DNA of 64,000 nucleotides, from positions 1,948,488 to 2,012,487 of the forward strand of contig NZ_JAODBT010000001.1 in the NCBI RefSeq assembly GCF_027497995.1. Direction: 5' to 3'. Position 1 is the first letter of the stretch, and the number at the start of each line of letters is the position of its first letter. This stretch comes from Stenotrophomonas sp. Iso1. GTDB lineage: Bacteria > Pseudomonadota > Gammaproteobacteria > Xanthomonadales > Xanthomonadaceae. The notes under the pieces are model-generated. The model saw only the letters and a program-made list of their open reading frames with translations. It had not been told where the DNA came from and made no database searches. Positions 35,027 to 44,215 of the stretch are shown piece after piece. A program made the position numbers and the translations under genes.

Positions 35027-35767
35027 ATGAAAAAGCGCTATGCATTGCTGTTGATGTTTGCCGCAGGCGCATCCCATGCGGCCGACCTCACCGTTTCTGC
35101 CGCCTCCAGCCTGACCGAGAGCTTCCGCGACATTGCTGCTGCCTACGAAAAAGCAAACCCGGGCACCAAGGTTGATTTGAACTTCGCCGCCTCCGGCGTG
35201 TTGCTGCAACAGATTGCGCGCGGCGCACCGGTGGATGTGTTCGCATCGGCCGACCAGACCACGATGGATCAGGCCGCAGGGCAGGGGCTGTTGGAGGCGG
35301 GCAGCCGCCAGGTATTCGCCGAGAACACGCTGTGGGTGGTGGTGCCACCGCAAGCCAAGCAGCGGCCGACGTCGCTGGCAGCGCTGGCGGCACCGGCTGT
35401 TGAGCGCGTTGCCATCGGCAACCCCGACAGCGTGCCGGTCGGCCGCTACGCGCGCAGCGCGCTGCAGCAGGCGGGCATCTGGCCCGCCATACAGGCGAAA
35501 ACCATCAGCACCCAGAACGTGCGTCAATCGCTGGATTATGTCGCGCGCGGCGAAGTGGATGCGGGCTTCGTCTACGCCACCGACGCGCAGGCCATGCCTG
35601 ACCGCGTGCAGCGTGCCTTCCAGGTTCCCGTCGCCGGTGGCATCACCTACCCACTGGCGCAGATAAAGGGCAGCGACAATGCTGCTCAGGCACAGCGTTT
35701 CATCGCCTTCGTGCGCTCGGCGCAGGGGCAGGCCATCCTGCAGCGCCATGGCTTTGGCAGCCCCTGA
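35027..35767 (+). CDS. modA: Molybdate ABC transporter substrate-binding protein ModA
   Basis: A 246-residue periplasmic protein with a short signal peptide (cleaved after SHA). The molybdate-binding region SAASSLTESFRDIAAAYEK and the downstream GVLLQQIARGAPVDVFASAD, GNPDSVPVGRYARSAL and DYVARGEVDAGFVYATDA are standard. It lies 17 bp after fnr and begins the modABC unit that supplies molybdate for the Moco genes upstream. Confidence 0.95.
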   Translation: MKKRYALLLMFAAGASHAADLTVSAASSLTESFRDIAAAYEKANPGTKVDLNFAASGVLLQQIARGAPVDVFASADQTTMDQAAGQGLLEAGSRQVFAENTLWVVVPPQAKQRPTSLAALAAPAVERVAIGNPDSVPVGRYARSALQQAGIWPAIQAKTISTQNVRQSLDYVARGEVDAGFVYATDAQAMPDRVQRAFQVPVAGGITYPLAQIKGSDNAAQAQRFIAFVRSAQGQAILQRHGFGSP

Positions 35768-35770
35768 TTG

Positions 35771-36454
35771 ATGGACCTGGACTGGAGTGCCCTGTGGTTG
35801 TCGCTGAAGGTGGCAGGCTGGGCCACTGCGATCAATCTTGTCGTGGGCGTGGGACTGGGCGCATTGCTGGCGCGCAAGCGCTTCCCCGGGCGTGAACTGC
35901 TCGACACACTGCTCACGCTGCCGATGGTGTTGCCGCCCACCGTGCTGGGCTATTACCTGTTGGTAGTGATCGGCCGCAACGGCCCGCTCGGTGCGTGGTT
36001 GCAAAGCACATTCGGCATCAACCTGGTGTTCACCTGGCAGGCGGCAGTCATTGCCGCAGCCATCGCCTCGCTACCGTTGGTGTTCAAGCCAGCACGCGCT
36101 GCGTTTGAAGATGTGGATGCTCAACTTGAGCAGGCTGCACGCACGCTTGGCGTGTCGGAGATGGCGCTGTTTTTTCGCGTGACCTTACCGCTGGCATGGC
36201 GCGGCATTCTGGCCGGGTTGTTGCTGGCATTCGCCCGTGCAATGGGCGAATTCGGCGCCACCATCATGGTGGCCGGCAGCATCCCGGGGAAGACGCAGAC
36301 GCTTTCCATCGCCATCTACGAAGCCGTGCAGGCTGGCAAGGATGGCCGCGCAAATGTACTGGTGGTGCTGTCCTCGGTGGTCTGCATCACCGTGCTGCTG
36401 GTTGCCGCGCGGCTGGTAGGCCGCAGGCGGGGAGGGCAGCGCGATGTGGCTTGA
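35771..36454 (+). CDS. modB: Molybdate ABC transporter permease ModB
   Basis: A 227-residue inner-membrane permease with about five helices. Motifs: LPMVLPPTVLGYYLLV after the first helices, and the ATPase-coupling EAA loop QAARTLGVSEMALFFRVTLPLAWRGILAG. Further on is ARAMGEFGATIMVAG. ATG 35771 lies 3 nt after the modA stop; a TTG one codon earlier is possible. The 3' end overlaps modC by 11 bp. Confidence 0.95.
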   Translation: MDLDWSALWLSLKVAGWATAINLVVGVGLGALLARKRFPGRELLDTLLTLPMVLPPTVLGYYLLVVIGRNGPLGAWLQSTFGINLVFTWQAAVIAAAIASLPLVFKPARAAFEDVDAQLEQAARTLGVSEMALFFRVTLPLAWRGILAGLLLAFARAMGEFGATIMVAGSIPGKTQTLSIAIYEAVQAGKDGRANVLVVLSSVVCITVLLVAARLVGRRRGGQRDVA

Positions 36455-37109
36455 GCTTGATGTCGCGCGTCATCTACAGGCAGCCGGCCAGCATTTCCAG
36501 CTACAGGTTGCCTTGCGATGTACGCAACGCAACGTGGTGCTGTTTGGGCCATCCGGCGCCGGCAAGAGCCTCACCTTGCGTGCCATCGCCGGCTTGCTGA
36601 AACCCGATAGCGGGCATATTCGCCTGCACAACCAGCTGCTGTTTGATGCAGCCAGCGGCCTGAACCTACCGCCACAACGGCGCAAGGTCGGCTACGTCTT
36701 CCAGGACTACGCGTTGTTCCCGCATCTCACCGTGCGCCAGAACGTTGCTTTCGGCCTGCACAAGGGTTGGCTCAATCCAGGTCGCAGTACCCACCACGAA
36801 CAGGTTGAGCGCTGGCTGCACGCACTGCGCATCGATCATCTTGCACAGATGTACCCGCAACAGATATCTGGCGGGCAACGCCAACGTACCGCGCTGGCGC
36901 GCGCCTTGGCGCCGGGCCCGCAGGTGTTGCTACTGGATGAACCGTTCGCCGCGTTGGATCACGACCTGCGCAAGCATCTGCGGCAAGAGTTGGAAGCGGT
37001 GCTGGATGCCTCGGATATTCCCCTACTGCTGATTACCCACGACCCGCAGGATGTGGATGTGTTCGGCCAACAGGTAGTGCATTTGGCAGGAGGAAAGGTG
37101 AGGGGCTGA
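36444..37109 (+). CDS. modC: Molybdate ABC transporter ATPase ModC, without TOBE domain
   Basis: A 221-residue ABC ATPase with Walker A FGPSGAGKSLT, signature ISGGQRQRTALARAL and Walker B VLLLDEPFAALDHD. E. coli ModC is about 350 residues, the extra part being a molybdate-binding TOBE/Mop domain. Here the protein ends right after the nucleotide-binding domain (VVHLAGGKVRG), so molybdate feedback through TOBE is missing. A decayed tandem TOBE sequence lies 13 kb downstream at 50281-50613 but is not adjacent. The interval 37110-37320 shows no clear feature. Confidence 0.92.
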   Translation: MWLELDVARHLQAAGQHFQLQVALRCTQRNVVLFGPSGAGKSLTLRAIAGLLKPDSGHIRLHNQLLFDAASGLNLPPQRRKVGYVFQDYALFPHLTVRQNVAFGLHKGWLNPGRSTHHEQVERWLHALRIDHLAQMYPQQISGGQRQRTALARALAPGPQVLLLDEPFAALDHDLRKHLRQELEAVLDASDIPLLLITHDPQDVDVFGQQVVHLAGGKVRG

Positions 37110-37320
37110 GCCTGCCTGCATAGCGATGGCTTCAGATCGGTGATGTCTAAATGTTCGTCTCGGCGGAAACATCTCGCTGCCTTGTGGTAGTGCAGCCCGT
37201 GGGTTGTTGATGTGTGAAGTGGGCTGAAATTGAACCTCAGGCACGTGCCTGTCATCAGGATGGCAGTGACTCTCCGAACTGTGCATCATGCGTGGGTTCC
37301 CCTGCGGATTTCCTGCCGAG

Positions 37321-38838
37321 ATGAAACTGCACTTCAAGCTCGAATTCCTACTGGTATGCCTTACTGCTCTTGCCGGTATCGGATGTGACCATCGCGCTGC
37401 TGTTGTCACGGATACAACAGCGCCGCCGCTGCATATCGTGCCCATCCCCGCGTCGATGGACGTCACCGCCGGCGAGCTGCGGCTCGCCGCTGCGACCGTG
37501 GAGGGCAGGGCCGCCGCGCCCAATGCAGGGAGTGCACTGGACGCACTGCTGGCAGGTTTGAACATCAACACCCAAGATGCCACTGCAACGCCGATCCGCT
37601 TGCAGCTGGTGGATGATCCCGCGCTGGGTGAGGAAGGCTATCGCCTGGTGATCGATGATGCGATCCAGCTGAGTGCGCGGACCGACACCGGCCTGCTGTA
37701 TGCCGTGCAGAGCCTGCGCCAGTTGCTGCCGGCCAGGGCCCAGGCGGAATACCGCCTGCCTAAGGTGGTGATCAACGATGTGCCGGCGTATTACTGGCGC
37801 GGCATTTCGCTGGACGTGGCCAGAAGCTTCCTGTCGGTCGAGTACCTGGAGAAGCACATCGATCGCATGGCGCTGTTCAAATTGAACCGACTGCATCTGC
37901 ATCTGACCGACGACCAGGGCTGGCGCATCGAGATCAAGCGTTACCCGAAGTTGGTGGAAATCGGTGGCGGCAGTGCGGTGAAGGACGGGCGTGCGGGCTA
38001 TTACACGCAGGAGCAACTCAAGCATCTGGTCGCCTATGCGCAGGCGCGCGGCGTCACCATCGTGCCGGAGATCGACATGCCGGGGCATGTGCAGGCAGCG
38101 TTGGCCTCGTACAACGAGCTGGCCTGCGATGACGTGAGCAATCTGGCAACCTATTCCGGTGTGAAAGTCGGTTTCAGCGTGTTCTGCCTGGAAAAGCCCG
38201 ACGTCGTGTATCCCTTCGTGCGCAATGTGCTGGAAGAAGTGGTCGCCATCTTTCCCTCTGCCGAGATCCATATCGGCGGTGATGAAATCAAGCATTCGCT
38301 GTACGCCGATTTCGTGGCACGTACCGCGAAGATGGTGGATGAGATGGGTCGTACCCCCGTCGTCTGGGAAGAAGGCTCGGTGGCCGACATGAAACCCAAC
38401 GTGCTGCTGCAGTTGTGGAATGACGACTATGCCATTGACGCGGCGGTGGCGAAGGGACATCCGTTGATCTTGTCGCCCTGCTCGTATCTGTATATCGACC
38501 ACGGCAACTATGCGGGCCAGCCCGGTGCCGATTGGTGTCGCAAAGAGGGTCTGCCGTTGAAGCGGCTCTATGGCTTCGATCCGGCACCGTTCAAGAGCGC
38601 GGTGGGTATTGAAGCGGCGTTGTGGACGGAGTTCGTGCACACCGATGCGGCGGTGGACGATCACCTGTGGCCGCGTCTGGCGGCAGTGGGCGAGATCGCC
38701 TGGAGCCCTGCAGGGCAGCGTAACTACGACGGCTTCGTGCAGCGCATGGGCGCGTTGCGCCCGCAGCTGGATGCGCTGGGCGTTCACTATTACGCCGAAC
38801 CGGATCTGGGTTGGGCGGATGCGAAGCCGGCGCACTGA
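37321..38838 (+). CDS. Beta-N-acetylhexosaminidase (GH20), secreted or lipoprotein
   Basis: A 505-residue GH20 enzyme that removes terminal N-acetylglucosamine or N-acetylgalactosamine. Residues 1-25 form a signal sequence with a possible but weak lipobox (ALAGIGC). A GH20b domain is followed by the catalytic barrel with YWRGISLDVARSF, KLNRLHLHLTDDQGWRIEIK, PEIDMPGHVQAAL and the Asp-Glu catalytic pair in IHIGGDEIKHS. ATG 37321 is preferred over 37288 because it starts the signal peptide. A strong terminator follows. It faces the convergent sugar-uptake operon at 39238-45466 and probably feeds it. Confidence 0.93.
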   Translation: MKLHFKLEFLLVCLTALAGIGCDHRAAVVTDTTAPPLHIVPIPASMDVTAGELRLAAATVEGRAAAPNAGSALDALLAGLNINTQDATATPIRLQLVDDPALGEEGYRLVIDDAIQLSARTDTGLLYAVQSLRQLLPARAQAEYRLPKVVINDVPAYYWRGISLDVARSFLSVEYLEKHIDRMALFKLNRLHLHLTDDQGWRIEIKRYPKLVEIGGGSAVKDGRAGYYTQEQLKHLVAYAQARGVTIVPEIDMPGHVQAALASYNELACDDVSNLATYSGVKVGFSVFCLEKPDVVYPFVRNVLEEVVAIFPSAEIHIGGDEIKHSLYADFVARTAKMVDEMGRTPVVWEEGSVADMKPNVLLQLWNDDYAIDAAVAKGHPLILSPCSYLYIDHGNYAGQPGADWCRKEGLPLKRLYGFDPAPFKSAVGIEAALWTEFVHTDAAVDDHLWPRLAAVGEIAWSPAGQRNYDGFVQRMGALRPQLDALGVHYYAEPDLGWADAKPAH

Positions 38839-38852
38839 AGATTGATCAAAAA

Positions 38853-38878
38853 GCCCCGCAGATGCGGGGCTTTTTTTT
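38853..38878 (+). terminator. Rho-independent terminator after the GH20 gene
   Basis: A 7-bp GC stem, GCCCCGC/GCGGGGC with a 4-nt loop, followed by eight T. It lies 14 bp after the hexosaminidase stop. From here to 39167 I see no gene. Confidence 0.9.
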
Positions 38879-39167
38879 CTGTAGGGGGGATAGGCGAGGA
38901 GTGCTTGCTGTTCTCGTCGTGGATTGAAACGGTGCCCCGCGCAAAGCCGACCTTCGTGCCACGGAATGCTCGGCAAGGCGCTGAGCGAATTTACGAAGGG
39001 TGGTGATTGCAGCGAGGTGGATCAACGCGTCGCAATTCCATAGCACTGTGACCGCACAGCCGCTCAACCCAACGGTGCGCACATCGAGAGCGGGGTTGGT
39101 ACGCCGATGCTGCAATTACTCGACCCGCGACGATTGCACCGCAACACCTCACACGGAAGCAGAAACG

Positions 39168-39190
39168 GAAAAACCGCCCTTGCAGGCGGT
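39168..39190 (-). terminator. Rho-independent terminator of the sugar-uptake operon (minus strand)
   Basis: On the minus strand ACCGCC, a 6-nt loop and GGCGGT are followed by a run of T (39168-39172 on the plus strand read as GAAAA). It lies about 48 bp after the stop of the TonB receptor that ends the operon. Confidence 0.75.
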
Positions 39191-39237
39191 TTCCGAAAGC
39201 AGTCGATGGCCGTGTCAGCCCATCGGCAACAACCTCA

Positions 39238-41907
39238 TCAATAGTCGAAGCGGACGCGCAGACCGACCGTGCGCGGGTCGTTCCAGTAGGCACGGATGAA
39301 GCCACCCGCATCGTCAGCCCAGTTCTTGCTCATCTTGTCGGTGGCGTTGAGCACGTACAGCTCGGCGCGCCAGAACGACGGCGATTGCAGGCTCAGGCTC
39401 GCATCGACGGTGGCATAGGCTTCCTGTGCATCGGAGACGTGCGCGTTGTCCAGGTTGCGCAACGTGAAGTACATCTTGTCCTGCCACTTCACGTTGAGCC
39501 ATGGCACCAGCTCATAGCCGTTGCCGAACTTGAACGTGTGCGACACGTTGACGCCAGCGGTGAACTTCGGCGTCATCGGCAGATGGTTGCCGGTGATGTC
39601 GTAGATCTGGCGGCCGGCCAGTGTCGGGTCCGAGCCGGTGTACGGATCCGGGCAGGGCACCGCGCCGAATTCTTCGCGCACGCCGCAGTTCCACTCGTCG
39701 CTGAAGGTCGGGTAGTCCTTGATCTTGCTGTTGATGTACGAGAAGAAGCCGCCGATGCGGGTGTTGGGCGTGGGCAGGTAGTCCACTTCCACTTCCAGGC
39801 CCGGGATGTTCACGACACCCACGTTGACGGTCTGCCACTTCTTGACCACGTCGCAGGTCGGGTCCCAATCCGGGCACGGCTCGTTGACGTGCACCTTGGC
39901 GGCGAAGAAATCGCCGGTGACCTGCATGTCCTTGTAGCGGCTGTAGAAGGCGGTGACCGACAGGCTCATGCGCTTGTCCAGTAGCAGGCCCTTGTAGCCG
40001 ATTTCCAGGTTGGTGACGGTTTCCGGCCGGTACGGGAAGAACGTGTACTGCGGGCCGGCAGGACCGTCCACGCAGACCTTGCCGTCGCAGATATCGTCCT
40101 TGTCACCGAAGCCGCCCGCCTTGTAGCCGCTGGACAATGAGGTGAACAGGATTTCGTCGTCGGAAAGATCCTTGGTCAGGCCCAGGCGATAGGTGAACTT
40201 GCGCCAGGAAGCGGCGTTGGCGTTTTCGGCCGGCGGTCCCCATAGCTTGTAGGCGTCTATGCCGCCGAACGGTCCCATCTTCTCGGTCAGATCACGGCCG
40301 TTATGCGGGCGGAAGCCCGGCTCGCCCGGCGTACCCGGGTTGTACAAGCCGTTGTAGTACGCCGTGGAGGTGCTGTCCCAACCGCCATAGACCTGACCAC
40401 CATGGTCGGTCTTGGAATCGCGGCTGTAGCGTCCGCCGATCGTTGCGGTCCAGGTCGGCGCGAAGTGCCAGTCCGCCTGCGAGAAGATCGCCTTGGCATC
40501 GATCTGACGATCGGGCTGGTGATAGAACTGGCTGATCGGGTAACCGAACGGCGCGTTGACCAGCATTTCCTGCGCGTAGTTGATGGCGTTCTTTTCGCGC
40601 ATCCAGAACAGGCCGGATACCAGATTCAACCGTTCGCTCTGATGCTTGAACTGCAGTTCGTGGACGAACGACTTGTACTTCGAATCCAGGGTGATGGAGG
40701 TGTTGTCACGCACCGGCCAGACGCCCCAGTCGCCGTCCGCCGTCACCGGCAAGGTGGCGGTGACCTGCGATGGAATCTCGTGATAGCCGCCGTCATCGTC
40801 GGAGATCTGGAACCGCTTCTGCGTGGCGAGGGCGACGCTGTACTCGATGCTGTTGGTGTCGCTCAGGAACCAGTTGAGGTTGGAGCGCAGCGTGTCGATG
40901 GACATGTCGGTCCTGCCGGGCACGTTGATCTTGACGTCCCACTTGCCGCCTTCGCAGGCGAAGCGCGTGCCGGCCGCCTGATCGCAGTCCTTCATGCCGA
41001 CTTGGCCAGCACCGGAGTTCTGGAACTTCTCATAGGCCAGCAACCACTCGACGTTCTCGGTGAAGGCGAAACGTGCGGCGATGCGCGCGGCCCACTCGTC
41101 GCGGTTGTAGTAATAGTCGCTGCGCGAGACCTTCTTGTTGCGGCGCTGGTCCACATCCGGAATGCCGTCGGCGATGAAGCCGCGCTCGGGGATGTCGACA
41201 TCGGTGAAGTCCTGCTTCTGGTCGATCCAGCCATCACGCTCGACCTTGGTGGCGGACACGCGCAAGGCAAAGCGCTCGCTCACCGCGAAGTTCTGAATCA
41301 GGTTGAGCTGGCGCAGGTTGTAGCTGCCCAGTTCCACTTCGGTGCTGCCGAACGTGGAATCAAAGCGCGGCTTGGCCGGGATGATGTTGATGCTGCCGCC
41401 GGTGGAGTTGCGGCCAAACAGCGTGCCCTGCGGGCCACGCAGCACTTCGACCTGGTCCACGTCGAACATCAGGGCCAACGCGCCCTGCGGACGCGGCGAG
41501 TACAGGCCGGCCACATGCAGGCCCACGGCCGGATCGCCGATCTCGGTGAAGTTGTTGGCGCCGATACCGCGGATGCTGACCTGCACGCCGGAATCCGGGC
41601 CGGAAGCGATCTGCAGATTCGGCATGCTGCCGGACAGGCCACGCACGTCGCGGATGCCTTCGCGGGTCAACGCTTCCTGGGTGACGGCGGTGACGGTGAC
41701 CGGGGTCTTCAGCAGGTCCGATTCAACGCGGGTGGCGGAAACGCGTACGGTTTCCAGCGTGGTCTGGGCCTCGCCGGTGTTGGTTTTTTTCGCTTCTTCC
41801 GCCGTGCTGGATTGCGCCAGCACCGGCGCGGCGGTACAGCTGATCAGTACCGCTGCCACCGCGGCGGCGAGGCCGGTCGGTCGAACAGCGCTGGGATGCT
41901 TCTTCAT
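39238..41907 (-). CDS. TonB-dependent receptor of the amino-sugar locus
   Basis: An 889-residue receptor with signal peptide (cleaved after VLA), plug motifs DQVEVLRGPQGTLFGRNSTGGSINI and a barrel ending in aromatic Tyr (VGLRVRFDY). A Ton-box-like segment LETVRVSATR follows the signal. Several Cys-containing external loops (CDQAAGTRFAC; CDGKVC; CPDWDPTC) suggest disulfide-stabilised loops. It is last in the operon ROK-PfkB-MFS-receptor and probably imports the oligosaccharide processed by the GH20 and GH9 enzymes, like the carbohydrate-uptake loci known in Xanthomonas. Met 41907, six bases after AGGAG, is favoured over the adjacent Met 41910. Confidence 0.88.
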   Translation of the reverse strand: MKKHPSAVRPTGLAAAVAAVLISCTAAPVLAQSSTAEEAKKTNTGEAQTTLETVRVSATRVESDLLKTPVTVTAVTQEALTREGIRDVRGLSGSMPNLQIASGPDSGVQVSIRGIGANNFTEIGDPAVGLHVAGLYSPRPQGALALMFDVDQVEVLRGPQGTLFGRNSTGGSINIIPAKPRFDSTFGSTEVELGSYNLRQLNLIQNFAVSERFALRVSATKVERDGWIDQKQDFTDVDIPERGFIADGIPDVDQRRNKKVSRSDYYYNRDEWAARIAARFAFTENVEWLLAYEKFQNSGAGQVGMKDCDQAAGTRFACEGGKWDVKINVPGRTDMSIDTLRSNLNWFLSDTNSIEYSVALATQKRFQISDDDGGYHEIPSQVTATLPVTADGDWGVWPVRDNTSITLDSKYKSFVHELQFKHQSERLNLVSGLFWMREKNAINYAQEMLVNAPFGYPISQFYHQPDRQIDAKAIFSQADWHFAPTWTATIGGRYSRDSKTDHGGQVYGGWDSTSTAYYNGLYNPGTPGEPGFRPHNGRDLTEKMGPFGGIDAYKLWGPPAENANAASWRKFTYRLGLTKDLSDDEILFTSLSSGYKAGGFGDKDDICDGKVCVDGPAGPQYTFFPYRPETVTNLEIGYKGLLLDKRMSLSVTAFYSRYKDMQVTGDFFAAKVHVNEPCPDWDPTCDVVKKWQTVNVGVVNIPGLEVEVDYLPTPNTRIGGFFSYINSKIKDYPTFSDEWNCGVREEFGAVPCPDPYTGSDPTLAGRQIYDITGNHLPMTPKFTAGVNVSHTFKFGNGYELVPWLNVKWQDKMYFTLRNLDNAHVSDAQEAYATVDASLSLQSPSFWRAELYVLNATDKMSKNWADDAGGFIRAYWNDPRTVGLRVRFDY

Positions 41908-41973
41908 CATTGGCTCCTGTTTGTACGGCGACTCGGGCCGGTGGCCCGTGCAGTGGCTGGTGCAGTTGCCCGA

Positions 41974-43191
41974 TCAGGGCGAGGCGGGGGTGTTCTTCCT
42001 GGAGTACACGGTCTGGTTGCGCACCAGCGGCCTAGCCCAGGCACTGACGCTGAGGATGTAAAGCAGGGGGATGAAAACCAGCGACAGGCCAATACGCAGG
42101 CCCCAGTAGTCGGCGACGAATCCAATCAACAACGGCACGATGGCGCCGCCGAGGATGCCGCTGCACAAGATTCCCGAGAACGCGCCGTGGTGCTGACTGA
42201 CCGAATTCAGCCCGAGCGAGAAAATCACCGAGAACATCACCGACAAGAAAAAGCCTGCAGCGGGGAAGGCGAGAAGAGAGATGGCTGCAGGGCCAAAAAG
42301 AGCGAAAGCGAGGCTGGCGATGGCAAGCGTGGAGAACAGCGCCAGCACCAGTTTTGAATCCAGCAGTTTCAGCAGGCCCAGGCCGGTCAAACAGCCCAGT
42401 GACATCAGGCCCCAGAAACGGCTGACGGCGATGGCGCCTTGTTCAGTGGCCGACAACCCGTGGTAGCTGTGCAGGAACTGCGACATCCAGTTGGCGATGG
42501 ACTGCTCGGTGCCGACGTAGGCAACGATGGCCAGGAAGAACAGGCGCACATCGCGGCGCTTCAGCAGGCTGCGATACGCATCGCGGCTGCCGGCACGTTC
42601 GTCTTCCTTCAGTTCCACCCTCGGCAGCGGCAGCTTGTAGTTGAGCAGGGCCAACAGCACGAACGCAGCGGCGAAGTACCAATAGAAGTTCAACCAGGCC
42701 AGCGATTGGCCGTCCATGCCCGGGCGTTGCATGTAATAGCGGAAAACCAGCGGGCTGAGAAACGACGCCAGCCCGAACACCAGCTGCGCCATTACCGAGA
42801 AGAAGGCGAAATGCTGCTCGCCACCGGCGGTGCGCATCAGTGGATTGATCACCACCTGCAGCAAGGCCATGCCCAGGCCGATGACGAACAAACCGGCTAT
42901 CACCGAGAAGTAGCCCGGTATCAGCGCGATGGCCAGCGCGCCGATGAAGTTCAGTGCGAAGGCGGTGAACAAGGTGAAGCGCGTGCCGCGTATTTCAATC
43001 AGCAAGCCGCCTGGTATCGAGATCAAACCGTAGGCCAGGAAGAACGAGAATGGCATGAAGCCGGCCATGGTCAGGCTCAGCTTGAAATCCTGGATGGCGA
43101 TGGGCATCAGCGGCCCGATCAGGTTGGTGATGAAGGAGATTGCGAACCAGATCAGGAGGATGTAACTGATGATCAGCGGGCGGTGCTTCAT
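41974..43191 (-). CDS. Major facilitator sugar permease (FucP/NagP-like)
   Basis: A 405-residue permease with about 12 helices, related to the fucose/glucose/galactose/N-acetylglucosamine permeases found in similar loci. Visible segments: FLAYGLISIPGGLLIEIRGTRFT in the first half, GMALLQVVINPLMRTAGGEQHFAFFSVMAQLVFGLASF, and GILCSGILGGAIVPLLIGFVAD near the end. ATG 43191 has a GGAGAAG ribosome site on the minus strand; the longer frame to 43308 runs into the PfkB gene. It would move the released monosaccharide across the inner membrane to the kinase encoded just upstream. Confidence 0.85.
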   Translation of the reverse strand: MKHRPLIISYILLIWFAISFITNLIGPLMPIAIQDFKLSLTMAGFMPFSFFLAYGLISIPGGLLIEIRGTRFTLFTAFALNFIGALAIALIPGYFSVIAGLFVIGLGMALLQVVINPLMRTAGGEQHFAFFSVMAQLVFGLASFLSPLVFRYYMQRPGMDGQSLAWLNFYWYFAAAFVLLALLNYKLPLPRVELKEDERAGSRDAYRSLLKRRDVRLFFLAIVAYVGTEQSIANWMSQFLHSYHGLSATEQGAIAVSRFWGLMSLGCLTGLGLLKLLDSKLVLALFSTLAIASLAFALFGPAAISLLAFPAAGFFLSVMFSVIFSLGLNSVSQHHGAFSGILCSGILGGAIVPLLIGFVADYWGLRIGLSLVFIPLLYILSVSAWARPLVRNQTVYSRKNTPASP

Positions 43192-43213
43192 GGTCGCTTC
43201 TCCGGGCTCAGAG

Positions 43214-44155
43214 TTACGGCTGCAGACAATGGGAGAGTTCGCCTGCGGCGATGCTCTTGCGCGGGAAGCGGGGCAGGATCGCGGCGGCGGTTCGGCAACC
43301 GGCAGCAAGTGCGTCGTGCAGGTTCGCCTGGTTCAAACGCGCCGCCAGATAGCCGGTGTTGAAGCTGTCGCCGGCGCCTACGGTGTCGAAGATCTCAGCG
43401 GTTACTTCGGTGGCGAAGTGAACGCTCTTGCCATCAACGTGGCCCAGCGCACCGGCGGCGCCCAGCTTCACGATCAGGTTGGCGCCGGGTTTGAGCAGGC
43501 TGGCGACACGCTGCACGGCAAGCTCCAGATCCTGGTTGCCGGCGATGCTCATCACCTCCAGCTCGTTGACCAGCAGGTGGTCGCAATGGCGCAGCCAGCT
43601 TTCGACTTCCTGATGCACCTGCGGGGTCCAGCCTTCCGGCGGCCAGCCGGTATCCAGCGCTACTTGATAGCCGCGAGCCGAGGCTTCGGCCAGCAGCTGA
43701 CTGAACTGGCTGCGCAGGTCGGGCAGCAGGAATGGGGCGGTGAACAACGCAATGCTGCCGGCGGCTGCCTGGGGCAGGTGCGCCAGCACGAAGGCGGGGG
43801 TCAGGTGCTGCAGATGCCCGCAGCTGGTGAAGAAGGTGCGCTCGCCATCGGCGTGCATCAGGCCGACCGACATGGTGGTGTCGCTGGCGCAGGTCTGCAG
43901 CTCGACGCGGATGCCGGCCAGCTGCAGCAGCAGCCACTGGGCCAGGTCATCGTCGCCGATGGCGCCGATCAGGCGCGGGCTCAACCCGAGATGGCGGGCG
44001 GCGAGGGCGGAGTTGGCCGCCGAACCACCGGCACGCAGCTCGCTGCGAGGCAGCAACTGTTCGGTGCCGACCTTGGGCCAACCGTCCAGCGTGCCCAAAA
44101 CCAGGTCCACGCTGACGTCGCCGATGATGCTGAACTGGGGCTGATCGTGCTTCAT
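43214..44155 (-). CDS. PfkB-family sugar kinase
   Basis: A 313-residue ribokinase-fold kinase. The N-terminal GDVSVDLVLGTLDGWPKVG and RAGGSAANSALAARHLG form the substrate-binding region, and the C-terminal signature EIFDTVGAGDSFNTGYLAA holds the catalytic Asp and anion hole. The sugar is not fixed by sequence; from context an amino sugar or related hexose is likely. ATG 44155 is used rather than 44191, which would extend into the putative operator between this gene and the ROK repressor. Confidence 0.85.
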   Translation of the reverse strand: MKHDQPQFSIIGDVSVDLVLGTLDGWPKVGTEQLLPRSELRAGGSAANSALAARHLGLSPRLIGAIGDDDLAQWLLLQLAGIRVELQTCASDTTMSVGLMHADGERTFFTSCGHLQHLTPAFVLAHLPQAAAGSIALFTAPFLLPDLRSQFSQLLAEASARGYQVALDTGWPPEGWTPQVHQEVESWLRHCDHLLVNELEVMSIAGNQDLELAVQRVASLLKPGANLIVKLGAAGALGHVDGKSVHFATEVTAEIFDTVGAGDSFNTGYLAARLNQANLHDALAAGCRTAAAILPRFPRKSIAAGELSHCLQP

Positions 44156-44194
44156 GGGGCGACTATAGTCACCCCGATTCGGCACTGTCAATAA

Positions 44195-44213
44195 AAATAT
44201 CCAATGGAAGTTT
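44195..44213. promoter_or_regulatory. Possible operator between ROK and kinase genes
   Basis: AAATATCCAATGGAAGTTT is an imperfect inverted repeat (AAA-n-T-n-CC/GGA-nn-TTT) just after a GTCAATAAA string that also occurs, on the opposite strand, in the ROK/GH9 divergent region. It may be a second ROK binding site. The evidence is by eye only. Confidence 0.3.
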
Positions 44214-44215
44214 AA

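Noticed and set aside
37151..37172. ATGTT...AACAT inverted repeat upstream of the GH20 gene as a ROK operator
   Set aside because: The arms are only 5 bp and do not resemble the two better candidates near the ROK gene; likely chance.
37348..38976. A 542-codon minus-strand frame opposite the GH20 gene
   Set aside because: It is antisense to a clear hexosaminidase and crosses its terminator, so it is not a gene.
38846..39115. An 89-codon minus-strand frame after the GH20 gene
   Set aside because: It runs through a strong rho-independent terminator, has no ribosome site and no recognisable domain.
40303..42357. A 684-codon plus-strand frame antisense to the TonB receptor and permease
   Set aside because: It covers two recognised minus-strand genes and consists of Arg/Val/Asp/Gly-rich shadow sequence.
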